Positions 1-8,903 of a stretch of 64,000 bases of DNA are shown piece after piece. This DNA is from Novosphingobium sp. G106 (GTDB lineage: Bacteria > Pseudomonadota > Alphaproteobacteria > Sphingomonadales > Sphingomonadaceae). Positions within the stretch are counted from its first letter, which is position 1. Each line of letters opens with the position of its first letter. The stretch lies in NCBI RefSeq assembly GCF_019075875.1, contig NZ_JAHOOZ010000001.1, positions 2,914,001 through 2,978,000 of the forward strand. The letters run 5' to 3'. The notes under the pieces are model-generated. The model was not told where the DNA came from and did no database searches. It saw only the letters and a program-made list of their open reading frames with translations. The translations under genes were made by a program, and so were the position numbers.

Positions 1-403
1 CGTCGGTCATCGAACCCTGCGGCAAAGCAAAGGTCCATTCGCCGAGCCAGTCGTCGGCACCGCAGACGCTGATCGCGGGCACGCGGAAGCGCTCCTCGAT
101 CGCCTCGCGCATCGGCACCGCGTTATCGGTGATCGCCGGACCGAACACGGCAAGGCAGCCTTCGTCGACCAGTTCGCCATAAGCATCGATCACCGCCTTG
201 ACCGTACCCTTGGGCAGCCCTTCGACCTCGCGGAAGACGATCTCGACATCGCGGTCGATCACCCCGCGCTCGCGGCCCTGCCGGAAGACCAGCGCGAAGG
301 AGTCGGTCAGGTCGTTGAGCTGGTCGCGCGGGAAGCCGGGGGGAAGCTTGAAATCGAACAGATAGCCCAGCTTGATCGGCTCTGCATGGCTTTCGTAGCT
401 CAT
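1..403 (-). CDS. ABC transporter substrate-binding protein, branched-chain amino acid type (partial, C-terminus outside window)
   Basis: About 134 N-terminal residues are visible, reading leftwards from ATG at 403 and leaving the window open. The protein begins MSYESHAEPIKLGYLFDF and continues with a Leu/Ile/Val-binding-type (Peripla_BP_6) pattern: an early beta strand IKLGYLFD, later VDEGCLAVFGPAITDNAVP and RVPAISVCGADDW. Such proteins bind a ligand for ABC uptake or act as stand-alone sensors. No classical signal peptide is visible before the domain, so a cytoplasmic or sensor-like role is possible. It lies 22 bases downstream of the P450 stop in the same direction and is probably the last visible gene of that catabolic operon. 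The assignment is by fold pattern only; the ligand is unknown. Confidence 0.7.
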   Translation of the reverse strand, partial: MSYESHAEPIKLGYLFDFKLPPGFPRDQLNDLTDSFALVFRQGRERGVIDRDVEIVFREVEGLPKGTVKAVIDAYGELVDEGCLAVFGPAITDNAVPMREAIEERFRVPAISVCGADDWLGEWTFALPQGSMTD

Positions 404-425
404 CGACGGCCCTCCCCAGCCTGTC

Positions 426-1712
426 CTACCTCCGCGTAAAGGTCAGCGGCAGCGTTTCCAGCGTCTGGCTGGCGAGCGTCGGCAGGTAGGTCAGTTCCTC
501 CACCGGCACCGCCAGGCGGATGTCCTTCAGCCGCCGGATGAACTCTTGCGCCGCCAGCTTGATCTCCATCCGCGCCAGAGCGATGCCGACGCATTTGTGG
601 ATGCCCGAGCCGAAAGTCAGGTTCGCGCCGACGTTGGGCCGCTCGATGTCGAGCTTGCGCGGGTCGGGGAACTTGGCGTCGTCGTCGTTCGCCGAGGCAT
701 ACATCACGCAGATCTGCGACATTGCCGGGATCCTGGTGCCGCCGAGTTCGACGTCCTGCATCGCCGTGCGGAACAGGCCATGGACTGGCGGCTGCAGGCG
801 CAGGACCTCCTCGACGAAGCGGTTCATCACGCGGTCGTTATCGACCTGCGGATGGAGCTCCTCGGCAAGGCCGGGCTGGGTCGCCAGGATCAGCAGGACA
901 TTGGCGATCGCCGCTGCAGTGGTGTCATTGCCAGCAATCAAAAAACCGCGGATCGTCGAGACCTGTTCGTTGCGCGACAGCTTGGGATTCTCCCCGTCGG
1001 CCAGCTCGGCGTGGACGATGTCCGAGATCATGTCCTCACGCGGGTTACTCTCGCGATCCTCGATATAGCGGATGATGAAGTTCTGCAGGTCGCACATCTG
1101 CGCCGCGTTTTCGAGCATGCCCTCGCGTGTCTGCATGCGGCCGATCTGGTCGAGCACCGCCTTGGTCCAGACTGCCACCCGCTCGGCGCCGACTTCGGAC
1201 CAGTCGAAGCCGAGCTGTTCGGAAATGATCCGCGCCGTGAGTGGCCCGCCGATGTCGTTGATGCCGTCGCCGGAGCCGCGCTCGGCCAGCGGCTCGATCA
1301 AGTCGACCACCAGCTGGCGGATGCGCGGCTCCAGATGCTTGACGCGGTGTGCGGTGAAGGCCTTCTCGGTCAGCCGGCGCAGGCGCGTGTGGGCGGGCGG
1401 ATCGATCGCCAGGTCACGGATGAAGCCGCCGCCGTCGCGGTCCATGATCGCGGCGAATTCCTCGATGAAGCCGTTGCCGTAGCGATCCTGGTAACCGTGC
1501 TCGAGCGAATAGGTCTTGTCGTCGTGGAGCACGGCGATCGCGTCGGCGTAGCGGGTGACCAGGTAGAGATCGAGACCGGGGTCGTAATAGACCGGGTCTT
1601 CCCGCCTCAACGCGCGGTAGAACGGGAACGGGTTGTTGCGGATCGCTTCGTCGAGCCGGGTTTCGCCGCCCTTGAGTTCCATCGTGTCAGTTTCGGCCAA
1701 CGTCGTGGTCAT
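426..1712 (-). CDS. Cytochrome P450
   Basis: 428-residue soluble bacterial class P450, a heme-thiolate monooxygenase needing external ferredoxin and reductase. Visible motifs: I-helix oxygen-activation motif AGNDTT (about residue 260), ExxR as EEVLRL (about 300), and the Cys-ligand loop FGSGIHKCVG at about 367-376, matching FxxGxxxCxG. Length is normal for soluble bacterial P450s. Start: ATG at 1712 overlaps the stop of the upstream SDR (ATGA, 1709-1712), implying translational coupling; a longer upstream reading frame exists but runs into that SDR gene. No ferredoxin or reductase gene is nearby, so electron partners must be elsewhere. The context of SDRs, amidohydrolase and CoA ligase suggests hydroxylation of a hydrophobic growth substrate; the substrate is not inferable. 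Confidence 0.95.
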   Translation of the reverse strand: MTTTLAETDTMELKGGETRLDEAIRNNPFPFYRALRREDPVYYDPGLDLYLVTRYADAIAVLHDDKTYSLEHGYQDRYGNGFIEEFAAIMDRDGGGFIRDLAIDPPAHTRLRRLTEKAFTAHRVKHLEPRIRQLVVDLIEPLAERGSGDGINDIGGPLTARIISEQLGFDWSEVGAERVAVWTKAVLDQIGRMQTREGMLENAAQMCDLQNFIIRYIEDRESNPREDMISDIVHAELADGENPKLSRNEQVSTIRGFLIAGNDTTAAAIANVLLILATQPGLAEELHPQVDNDRVMNRFVEEVLRLQPPVHGLFRTAMQDVELGGTRIPAMSQICVMYASANDDDAKFPDPRKLDIERPNVGANLTFGSGIHKCVGIALARMEIKLAAQEFIRRLKDIRLAVPVEELTYLPTLASQTLETLPLTFTRR

Positions 1713-2644
1713 TCGTCCACTCCATCGTAGGCGCGCAGGCCCCAGCCCGAGGTGTCCATCGTCGCCAGGCCGACGACGAGCGCGCCGTCGGTGTCCATGA
1801 CCGTCTGCCAGCGCTCGGCGATCGTCTCGATCGTGTGGTCGCGTTCGTTGAAGCCCGCCGAGCGCGCGATGTAGCAGCGCTGCACCTCGCCGCCGACCGA
1901 ATCGATGCATTCGCCGGTCACCGGGCAGTCCTCATGCGCGAGGAAGGCGACCGCCGGCGAGGACAGCTGCGGCGGCAGGTTCTGCTTGGCACTGGCCAGC
2001 AGCGGGGAGTCGTCCTCCAGCGTTGAAATCACCAGTCGCGTGTAGCCGCCGGGGCTGACCGCATTGACCTTTATTCCCAGCGCCTCGCCCTCGGCGGCCA
2101 GCGCGCGGGTCAGCGACCAGGCGCCGCCCTTGCTCGCGGCATAGGCGGCCTGGTTGGCGAAGCCGGTCATCGAGCTTGAGGTTATGTTGACTATGCGTCC
2201 GTAACCAGCTGATTTCATATGCGGCCAGGCGGCACGGCTGCACCAGACCATGCCCATCAGGTTGATGTCGAAGTGCCGCTGGATGTCGCGCGGGCTGATC
2301 ACGTCGAACGGCGCACCGATCGATATCCCGGCGTTGTTCACAAGGATATCCACAGACCCGAAAGCGTCCAGCGCGGCTTTCACGATAGCCTCGCCGCCCT
2401 CGGGCGTGGCGACGGAATCGGTATTGGCGATGGCCTTGCCACCCGCCGCGCGGATTTCCGCAGCGACCGCCTCGGCCGAAGCGGCGCCAGGATAATGCCG
2501 CTGCTCTGGGTCCGAGCCGATGTCGTTGACCACGACGTTGGCGCCGCGCGCGCCGAGCAGCAACGCATGGGCACGGCCGAGGCTGGGATTGCCGCCGGCG
2601 CCGGTAACGATCGCGGTACGTCCTTCGAAACGCATTTCATTCAT
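1709..2644 (-). CDS. Short-chain dehydrogenase/reductase (SDR)
   Basis: 311-residue NAD(P)-dependent SDR. The Rossmann glycine motif is a variant, TGAGGNPSLGR, with an inserted N-P between the glycines as in (3R)-hydroxyacyl-CoA dehydrogenase-like SDRs. Other motifs are NNAG at about residue 107, the active-site serine in ITSSS and the Y-x-x-x-K pair in YAASK. A C-terminal extension of about 60 residues after the normal SDR fold ends in a Trp/Asp-rich tail. It overlaps the P450 start by 4 bases and follows the amidohydrolase by 18 bases, so it is part of the minus-strand catabolic operon. It probably oxidises a hydroxyl created by the P450 or a hydroxyacyl-CoA; which one is inference. Confidence 0.92.
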   Translation of the reverse strand: MNEMRFEGRTAIVTGAGGNPSLGRAHALLLGARGANVVVNDIGSDPEQRHYPGAASAEAVAAEIRAAGGKAIANTDSVATPEGGEAIVKAALDAFGSVDILVNNAGISIGAPFDVISPRDIQRHFDINLMGMVWCSRAAWPHMKSAGYGRIVNITSSSMTGFANQAAYAASKGGAWSLTRALAAEGEALGIKVNAVSPGGYTRLVISTLEDDSPLLASAKQNLPPQLSSPAVAFLAHEDCPVTGECIDSVGGEVQRCYIARSAGFNERDHTIETIAERWQTVMDTDGALVVGLATMDTSGWGLRAYDGVDE

Positions 2645-2662
2645 GGATTTGCAGGCCTCTCT

Positions 2663-3835
2663 TTATCCCAATTTATAGACGCGCAGCGCGTTCTCGCTGA
2701 GGATCAGCCGCGCCTCGGCTTCACTCGTGGCATCAAGGACTTCCTGCAAGGCATTGGCGGTATAGCCGAATGTCCCCTCGCTATGCGGATAGTCCTGCGC
2801 CCACATCACGCGGTCGGCACCGAGCTGGTCGAGTAGCCGCAGCCCCACCGCATCGGTCTGGAACGTCGCGTACATGTTGTGATGCCAGTAGTGGCTCGGC
2901 CGGTGCTTCATATCCCAGGAGAACAGCTCGCGGTGCGCGCCGTAGGTCAGCTCGCAGTCCTGCAGCGCGCCGGCGACCCAGTTGATCCCGCCCTCGGCGA
3001 AGACCACCTGGAGCCTGGGGAACCGGTCGAACACCCCGCCGAAGATCAGTTGGCCGAAGGTCCGCCGGAACGGGTCGGCCTGGACGATGAAGAAGGTCCC
3101 GAAGCCACCGCGCCCGCCCGAGGCGGGCACTTCGCCGATGTGGAAGTTGACCGGCAGCCCGGCTTCCTCGGCAATCGCCCAGAATCGGTCCATCGCCGGG
3201 TCCGAATAGTCGATGGCCTCGCCGTCCTTGTTCTTGCCCGGACTGTAGGGGAGCATGAAGCTCTTGAGCCCCAAGTCGACGATCTGGCCGATCGCCTGCT
3301 CGGCCTTCGCCGGATCCCACCAGTTCGAGCAGATGCCGACGCCGTGGAACCGGCTAGATCCACTTTTGGCGCCGCGCCTGTCGAGATCGGCCATATGCGC
3401 GTTGTAGGTGCGGTACATGAGCTCCTGCATTTCCTGGTCAGGATAGCGGATGAAGCCCATCAGGCTGTTGGGATAGACGATCTCGTGGGCGATCCCCTCG
3501 GCGTCGAGATGGCGCTGGCGGACGGCGAAATCGAAGCCGTCGTTCATCACCGAGCGAGCCAGCGCGGTATCGACGTCGACCCCGGTCGGATAGGCTTGCA
3601 GGGCATCGGGAAAGCCCACGCGCCAGTACTTGTCGAACCATACCCGCGGCGCACCAGGACGCATGTTCTGCGGGAAATTCTCGTAGAAGATATCCTCGGT
3701 CAGCTCGACGTGGTTGTCGGCCGAGACCAGCACCAGCCCCTCGGGCAGTTTGCCCGGCGACTGCGGTTCGCGGTCGACGATCATGCCCGCATCGGCGGCC
3801 ACCGCGCTCTGGAATGTCCTGGATTCGTCGAGCAT
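2663..3835 (-). CDS. Amidohydrolase family 2 metal-dependent hydrolase/decarboxylase
   Basis: 390-residue TIM-barrel protein of the amidohydrolase-2 group (PF04909 type), which includes aromatic and C-C-cleaving decarboxylases as well as hydrolases. Visible metal/active-site elements: SADNHVE near the N-terminus (residues about 38-44, the x-x-H motif), a mid-protein His in NFHIGE, Glu in VFAEGG and the C-terminal Asp/His pair in WAQDYPHSEG. An N-terminal extension of about 35 residues precedes the barrel. It sits in the operon between two SDR genes, 24 bases after the stop of the upstream SDR. Role inferred: hydrolysis or decarboxylation of a ring or lactone intermediate of the catabolic pathway. 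Confidence 0.88.
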   Translation of the reverse strand: MLDESRTFQSAVAADAGMIVDREPQSPGKLPEGLVLVSADNHVELTEDIFYENFPQNMRPGAPRVWFDKYWRVGFPDALQAYPTGVDVDTALARSVMNDGFDFAVRQRHLDAEGIAHEIVYPNSLMGFIRYPDQEMQELMYRTYNAHMADLDRRGAKSGSSRFHGVGICSNWWDPAKAEQAIGQIVDLGLKSFMLPYSPGKNKDGEAIDYSDPAMDRFWAIAEEAGLPVNFHIGEVPASGGRGGFGTFFIVQADPFRRTFGQLIFGGVFDRFPRLQVVFAEGGINWVAGALQDCELTYGAHRELFSWDMKHRPSHYWHHNMYATFQTDAVGLRLLDQLGADRVMWAQDYPHSEGTFGYTANALQEVLDATSEAEARLILSENALRVYKLG

Positions 3836-3859
3836 CGTCGCCTCCTCAGTGGCCAGAAG

Positions 3860-4605
3860 TCACCGGCTCGTAATCGCCCCGTCGACGACGATCGCTTGGC
3901 CATGAACGAAGCTGGCGTCGTCGCTGCACAGCCACCAGACCGCGCCGCCGATCTCCTGCGGCTGGCCGATGCGCTGGAGCGGGCTCACCGCGACGAGCTG
4001 TTCGATGATCTCGCCCATGCCGGGCTTCTGCGTCATCGGCGTCTCGATCATGCCCGGGCAGACCGCATTGATGCGGATGCCCTGGCTGGCATATTCGAGC
4101 GCCGCGGCCTTGGTCAGCCCGACGACGCCGTGCTTCGACGCCGAATAGGCGCCGCAAAGGCCGCGCCGCGGATGCCCGCGGTCGAGGCGCAATTGACGAT
4201 CGTGCCGCCTCCGGTCTTGAGCATGGCGTTGACCTCGTGCTTAAGGCAGTTCCACACACCGGTCAGGTTGACGCCGATCACCCGGTCCCAGTTCGAAAGG
4301 CTGCATTCGGCGGTCATCTTGCCCACTTCGCCGTCGATCCCGGCGGCGTTGAAAGCCGCGTCGATCCGGCCATAGGCCGCCACCGCCTGCTCGACCGCGC
4401 TCCGCGCGCTGTCGTCATCGGCGACGTTGCACTGGATGAACTGGCATTCGCCACCGCTCAGGCGGATCGCCGCCTCGGTCTCGCGGCCGCCGGCCTCGTT
4501 CATGTCGATGAGCGCCACGGCGTGGCCCCGGCTGGCGAAAAGCCGCGCCGTCGCCCGTCCGATGCCCGAGCCCGCGCCCGTCACGAAGGCAATCTTGTCT
4601 GCCAT
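3860..4605 (-). pseudogene. SDR family oxidoreductase, interrupted by a one-base frameshift
   Basis: Two overlapping frames together give one complete SDR of about 248 residues. The N-terminal part from ATG 4605 has TGAGSGIGRA, FNAAG (NNAG equivalent) and the serine region NCASTAGIRG. The C-terminal part continues in another frame with GAYSASKHGVVGL (Y-x-x-x-K) and ends at 3860. The break is at about 4150-4160, where adding one T to the run read as GCCTTTGCGGC on the coding strand would restore an uninterrupted AAFCGAYSASKH. This is either a single-base sequencing deletion or a genuine null mutation. It is the first gene of the minus-strand operon (then amidohydrolase, SDR, P450, binding protein) and diverges from the CoA ligase across an operator-like palindrome. 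If the shift is real, the protein is truncated just before the catalytic Tyr and Lys. Confidence 0.85.
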
Positions 4606-4686
4606 TCCGTCCCTCTTCCGTTTTCTCGTTGGCTCCAGACGTCGCACAAGTGGCCCACGGCGCACAGACTCGACTCATCGGGAGCT

Positions 4687-4711
4687 TGGAACGAAGCCTA
4701 TCATCGTTCCA
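4687..4711. promoter_or_regulatory. Operator-like palindrome between SDR operon and CoA ligase
   Basis: Perfect 8-base inverted repeat TGGAACGA (4687-4694) and TCGTTCCA (4704-4711) with a 9-base spacer, in the 170-base divergent promoter region. The same layout, GAACGG-N9-CCGTTC, recurs at 8883-8903 between the TetR gene and the crotonase gene. Right halves aligned as 16-mers differ at only three positions. The size fits a TetR-type or similar dimeric repressor site. That the local TetR protein binds both is inference. Confidence 0.55.
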
Positions 4712-4775
4712 GCCAATCGCGGTGGACCATTGCTGTCCCAGCGGGCAATTTGCCCCCACCCTGAAAGGAATAAGA

Positions 4776-6381
4776 ATGACCAGCGAAGTGCCGCCCTCCA
4801 CGATCCCCGCCATGCTCGCCGGCCTGGTGGCGAGGTGCGGGCAGCATGACGCCATCGCCACTGAAGCGGAGGCGGTGAGCTATGCCGAGCTGAACGAGCG
4901 CAGCGCCCGGATGGCCCGCGCGCTGCTGGCGGCGGGTGCGGGCAAGGGTGCGCGCATTGCGCTGCTTGCACCCGACGGTATCTTCTGGGCGACGGCCTTC
5001 CTCGCTGCGCTGCGTATCGGCGGGCTGATCACCTGCGTCTCGACGATGGTCACGCCCAAGGAGTTCGCGCATATCCTGCGCAACAGCGATACCCAGATCC
5101 TGCTCTCGGCGCGGCGCTTCCTCAGCCACGACTACGCGAAGACCATCGAAGCCGCCTTCCCAGCCCTGACGGGCAGCGGCCCGGGTAAATTGCTACTCGA
5201 AGACGCCCCGTTCCTGCGCTCCGTCTGGCTAGACGATGCCGATGGCGCACCCTGGGCCGGTTCGATCGGTGACCTTCTCGCCCGCGCCGATGCAGTGACC
5301 CCGGCCCTGCTCTCCGCTGTCGAGGCACAAGTCACGCCCGGCGACGAGGCGGTCATCGTCTATACCTCGGGCAGCACTTCGCTGCCCAAGGCCGTGGTGC
5401 ACACGCAGTGGAACATCACCCGCCATCCCCCCTGAGTTGGCGAAGCTTTTCCTGATCGAGCCCGAAGACCGGATGCTGCCGATGCTGCCTGCCTTCTGGC
5501 TCGGCGGCATGGCGATGTTCTTCCAGGTGCTCAGTCAGGGCGCGACGCTTGTCTATCCGGCCTCGCCCGATCTCGAAGTGCTGGTGGAGACGATCAAGAC
5601 CCTGCGCGTCAACCGGCTCAACGGCTGGGGCGACGGCCTCGCCCGCCTACGCAAACTGGCGCCCGAGCGCGGCATCGACATCGACGGCATCGTCGGCCTC
5701 GGCTTCTTCCGCGACGAGAAAGGCGGCCTGATCCCGCCGCAGTTCCAATCGGGCATGCTCGGCATGAGCGAGACTTTCGCGCCGCACAGCGCCGAACCGC
5801 TCAACTACCGCATGCCCGAAGACAAGCCGTTCTCCTGCGGTCGCCCGGTCAACGGCTACGAGCGCCGCGTGGTCGATCCCGAGACCGGCACCGAAGTGCC
5901 CGTGGGCGAGATCGGCGAGCTCCAGCTGCGCGGCGGCGCGCTGATGAGCGGCATGTACAAGCGGCTGCGCGAGGAGGTGTTCACCCCCGACGGCTTCTAT
6001 CCCACGGGCGATCTGGTGCGGATCGACGCCGACGACTGCCTCTATTTCATCGCCCGCCGGAACGACATGATCAAGACGCGTGCTGCCAATGTCTCGCGGC
6101 TCGAAGTCGAAGCGGCAATGAACGAGCTTCCCGAGGTGGAACTCGCCGTCGTCACCGGCCTCGACGACGCCGAGTTCGGCCAGATCGTCGCCGCTGCGGT
6201 CGTACCGGCCGAGGGCGCCTCGCCCACCGAGGACTCGCTGCGCGCCGCGCTGCGCGAGACGCTATCGAGCTACAAGGTGCCCAAGCGGATCGTGTTCATC
6301 GACGCCGGCGACATCCAGCGCACGGCAACCGGCAAGCTCAAGCTCCACGAACTGGGCAAGCTAATCGAGGGTCGGAGTTAG
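4776..6381 (+). pseudogene. Acyl-CoA synthetase (AMP-forming), split by +1 shift in a C6 run
   Basis: Full-length ANL-superfamily acyl-CoA ligase of about 535 residues once one frameshift is corrected. Start ATG 4776 has an AAAGGAA ribosome site 6 bases upstream. Part 1 ends at TGA 5433-5435; part 2 resumes at once and stops at 6381. Motifs: P-loop VYTSGSTSLPKAVVHT (part 1), MSETFAPHS adenine loop, YPTGDLV, the hinge ARRNDMIK and the catalytic lysine region TATGKLKL (part 2). The break is exactly at CCATCCCCCCTGAG: removing one C from the six-C run (5409-5414) turns the stop into an in-frame RHPPELAKLF. It activates a carboxylic acid to its CoA thioester by way of an adenylate. It diverges from the SDR/amidohydrolase/P450 operon. 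The enzyme is inactive if the shift is real; a homopolymer read error seems more likely. Confidence 0.87.
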
Positions 6382-6494
6382 CGCCGCAAAAGGAGCTCCG
6401 GATCGCGCTGAAGGGACTGCGGATTTTTCGCGCCGCCGACGTCTTAACCATAGGGGGCGGGACCGCAGGATCATCGGGTGGAGAAATTCAGGCA

Positions 6495-6656
6495 ATGGGT
6501 CACGCAGCATTGGCGGCAAGGTACGAAGAACTCGGCGTAATCAATCTCCGAGACCAATTTTTCAAGGACAGCCTCATTCGCGAGCAGATCAGGCTCATAG
6601 CTCGGGCAGCGGGCGTCGCTCCGTCAAAAGTGAAGATCAAAATCAACGGAATATAG
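6495..6656 (+). CDS. Small hypothetical protein (53 aa)
   Basis: Short ORF in the gap between the CoA ligase and the convergent LuxR-type gene. It encodes a 53-residue protein beginning MGHAALAARYEELG and ending KVKIKINGI. It is amphipathic, with charged helical segments (RDQFFKDSLIREQIRLI) and a basic tail. A GGAG at about 6479-6483 could serve as ribosome site. No domain is recognised. Composition differs from the flanking catabolic genes, being richer in Ile, Lys and Phe. It could be a small regulator or a chance ORF. Confidence 0.4.
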   Translation: MGHAALAARYEELGVINLRDQFFKDSLIREQIRLIARAAGVAPSKVKIKINGI

Positions 6657-6705
6657 GGCGGTTGGGTCATCGACGGTCAGGTAAAACTGGCCGTCGAGAT
6701 TCACT

Positions 6706-7815
6706 TCACGCCATGATGGCCGCCAGCAGGCGCATCAACGCAGCTTCACCCTCAGTCCCGGTCTTGGCATAGATCGTCTTTATCTGACCGCGGATAGTCT
6801 CGACCGTCACCGAACGCGCTTCGCTGATCTCCGAACGGCTCTTTCCTTCGAACAGCCGGATGGCCACGTCCGCTTCCGCCGCCGTCATGCGATAGAGGAT
6901 GGACAGCAGCGCGGCGATGCCGGCGCGGTCGCGGGCCGGCGGCTTGGCGACGATTATCGCCCGCGGTGCCCTGCCCAGCGACCAGGAATGCGTCGGCAGA
7001 CGAAAGCCTTCGAGAAACAGCGGCTGAGGCCGCTGGAGATTGTCGAGCCGGAGCCGGAAATGGTCCATCCCATCGGCCGCGACGAGCATCGCTGCAGCCT
7101 GCGCCAACGACAGCGGCGTCCCGGCGCCCTCGAGATAGCCGTCGCGCAGCAGGACATGGCCATCCGACAGCAGCTGTTCCGCACTCCGCGTCATGGCCTG
7201 CAGCCGCCCGGCCCCGTCGAGGACATAGGCGGTCACCGCGATCGCCTCGAAGGCGCCCGCGAGCAGCAGCGCCTGTTCGCCTTCCAGCCGCTCCTGCAGC
7301 CTGACCGCTCGACGCGCCGCGACCGATGCTTCGGCGAAGACCTTGCGTTGCCGGGCGTTGGTTCGCCCGTCGCGCCGTTTCCGCAAGGTGGCGAGGCCAA
7401 TGAAGCCAGCCCGATCGACGACCAGATTGGTCTGGCAGCCATAGGGAATGTCGACCTCGTCACACCATTGCACGTAACGGTCTGACTGGAGCAGCGGCAG
7501 AACCGTGTCATAGTCGGCTTCGTGAAGCAGCGCGTCGTAGTTTCCCTGCGCCATACCCTGCACGCTCGCCGCGACGCGGAAGTTCAAGGCCGGCGAGCCG
7601 CCGCCGAGTTCGACGAATTCCCGAAGTCGTCGCTCTTCCAGATCCGTGACGATGTTGAACGGAATGTCCCGCGCACCGCCGACACCGATCAGCTGCCCAT
7701 GGCTGGCCCCTGTCCGGGCGGCCATCTCTGCCAGGGCGTCGGGCCAGCGATCAGGCTCAAGCGCCGCCGCGAGGAAGACGTCGTTCCAGTCCTTGAAAGG
7801 CGTCGCAGATGGCAT
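6706..7815 (-). CDS. LuxR-family transcriptional regulator (C-terminal HTH)
   Basis: About 369 residues. The last 65 residues form a LuxR/GerE-type helix-turn-helix: YRMTAAEADVAIRLFEGKSRSEISEARSVTVETIRGQIKTIYAKTGT (shown in pieces: TAAEADVA, SRSEIS, TVETIRGQIK, YAKTGT). The N-terminal 290 residues have no recognisable receiver, autoinducer-binding or PAS signature, although a weak PAS-like segment (AYVLDGAGRLQAMT) is present. ATG 7815 (MPSATPFKDW) was chosen because upstream codons look non-coding; an alternative ATG is at 7887. There is no clear ribosome site. It lies convergent to the CoA ligase and downstream of the TetR gene, and is a candidate second regulator of the catabolic island. 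Confidence 0.8.
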   Translation of the reverse strand: MPSATPFKDWNDVFLAAALEPDRWPDALAEMAARTGASHGQLIGVGGARDIPFNIVTDLEERRLREFVELGGGSPALNFRVAASVQGMAQGNYDALLHEADYDTVLPLLQSDRYVQWCDEVDIPYGCQTNLVVDRAGFIGLATLRKRRDGRTNARQRKVFAEASVAARRAVRLQERLEGEQALLLAGAFEAIAVTAYVLDGAGRLQAMTRSAEQLLSDGHVLLRDGYLEGAGTPLSLAQAAAMLVAADGMDHFRLRLDNLQRPQPLFLEGFRLPTHSWSLGRAPRAIIVAKPPARDRAGIAALLSILYRMTAAEADVAIRLFEGKSRSEISEARSVTVETIRGQIKTIYAKTGTEGEAALMRLLAAIMA

Positions 7816-7935
7816 GAGCGGAGCTTGTATCACACTGATATTTATAGTTTTCGGAGCGTCCTCTGGTGGCGAGCCGATGTCAACCATCCTGCACTTCAGG
7901 CAAGACGGAACCCGTTCCGAATTGGAGCAAGAAAA

Positions 7936-7964
7936 ATCCAGCCTGACGTGGAGCCAGGCTGGAT
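7936..7964 (-). terminator. Intrinsic terminator for the TetR gene
   Basis: Perfect 10-base stem ATCCAGCCTG (7936-7945) / CAGGCTGGAT (7955-7964) with a 9-base loop. On the minus strand it is followed by TTTTT (complement of 7932-7936). It lies about 130 bases past the TetR stop and before the LuxR-type gene, so it should separate the two transcripts. The rest of 7816-8094 has no gene that I can see. Confidence 0.75.
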
Positions 7965-8094
7965 GAGTGAAAGGACGCTTTCCACGCCCTTCGGGTCGCA
8001 ACCGATCGATAGAAGCGAAACGGGTGGCGCCGCATCCCCCGAGCGGGGGACGTTGCGTATTTGATTTGCCCGCCTGCTATTTTGAAGGGAAAAC

Positions 8095-8835
8095 CTAGCT
8101 GCGTCCCCAGACCACCCCAGCACCCGGCTGCCGCGCGCCGTCGAGCAGGTTGCCGAAGCCCGAGCTTATCCGTCGGTGGAGTTGCTCAAGCGGGAACGGC
8201 CGATCGGACCATTCGACGCAGGATGCGCTGGCGAAAGTCACCAGTTGCTCGGCCAAGTCGCCCAGGTTGGCGTCGGCGCGCAGGATACCGCACTGCTGCT
8301 GCCTGACGAGCAGGCCCTGCATGGCTTTGAGCTGCTTGTCGCGGAAGTGGTAGAAAATCCCGCGCGAGGGGCTGAAGAAGATCAGACAGACCTGGCGGCA
8401 GAACTCGGGCGCACATTCGATCGACTGGAGCCAGCGGCCGATGATGTCGACCACGGCATTGGGATCGCCCGGATCGGGCAGTGCGGTGTGGCCGACGTAG
8501 CGGGTATATTCGCTGATCGCCTCGACGATCGCCTGGTCGCGGGGGCCGACCAGGTTGTAGATCGTCTGGACCGCGTGGCCCGAGGCCTGGGCAATGCCGC
8601 GCACGGTGACGCCATCGAGCCCTTCCTCGGTCAGCAGGCGGCGGATCGTCGCCAGGATCTGTGCGCGGCGCAGCCGCTGGTTGCGGCGTGAGGGGACGGC
8701 GCCAGTCCGGCCCAGCGCGCGCGAATGGAAATGATGGATCGGCGCCGACGGATCGTAGAGAACCGACGGCACTGTCGATGCATAGGTCGGCTGCAACGCG
8801 GCTTGGGCCTGGCTCACCTGCGATCTCGCTCCCAT
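8095..8835 (-). CDS. TetR/AcrR-family transcriptional regulator
   Basis: 246 residues from ATG 8835 (MGARSQVSQ); a further upstream ATG at 8877 would add 14 residues. An unusually long N-terminal extension of about 50 residues precedes the TetR HTH, which reads RRAQILATIRRLL, EEGLDGVTVRGIAQASG and VQTIYNLVGPRDQAI. This is the standard helix 1-4 pattern with Tyr in the recognition helix. The C-terminal ligand-binding domain is all-helical with Cys clusters (APEFCRQVC). Divergent from the crotonase gene; the 148-base region between them contains a GAACGG-N9-CCGTTC palindrome also seen upstream of the CoA ligase. It is therefore probably an autoregulated repressor of the catabolic island that responds to a CoA ester or the substrate (inference). 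Confidence 0.9.
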   Translation of the reverse strand: MGARSQVSQAQAALQPTYASTVPSVLYDPSAPIHHFHSRALGRTGAVPSRRNQRLRRAQILATIRRLLTEEGLDGVTVRGIAQASGHAVQTIYNLVGPRDQAIVEAISEYTRYVGHTALPDPGDPNAVVDIIGRWLQSIECAPEFCRQVCLIFFSPSRGIFYHFRDKQLKAMQGLLVRQQQCGILRADANLGDLAEQLVTFASASCVEWSDRPFPLEQLHRRISSGFGNLLDGARQPGAGVVWGRS

Positions 8836-8882
8836 TGTATTTCTGCCGAAGAACCTAGCGAAACTGGACGAATGCACAAGGA

Positions 8883-8903
8883 GAACGGATGCTTACACCG
8901 TTC
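8883..8903. promoter_or_regulatory. Operator-like palindrome between tetR-type and crotonase genes
   Basis: GAACGG (8883-8888), 9-base spacer, CCGTTC (8898-8903). The same geometry and similar sequence occur at 4687-4711. It overlaps a second inverted repeat, TTCCAGACT (8901-8909) with AGTCTGGAA (8948-8956), so the region holds three related half-sites. The position, between divergent genes and close to both starts, fits an operator controlling both. Confidence 0.55.

Noticed and set aside
4687..4711. EcfG-type general stress promoter (GGAAC ... CGTT) upstream of the CoA ligase
   Set aside because: GGAAC and CGTT are present but only 12 bases apart; the stress sigma factor promoter needs about 16-17. 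The symmetrical arms fit an operator better.
8035..8052. Short CCCCC/GGGGG hairpin between the LuxR- and TetR-type genes
   Set aside because: No T-tract on either strand and a stronger terminator lies at 7936-7964; probably without function.
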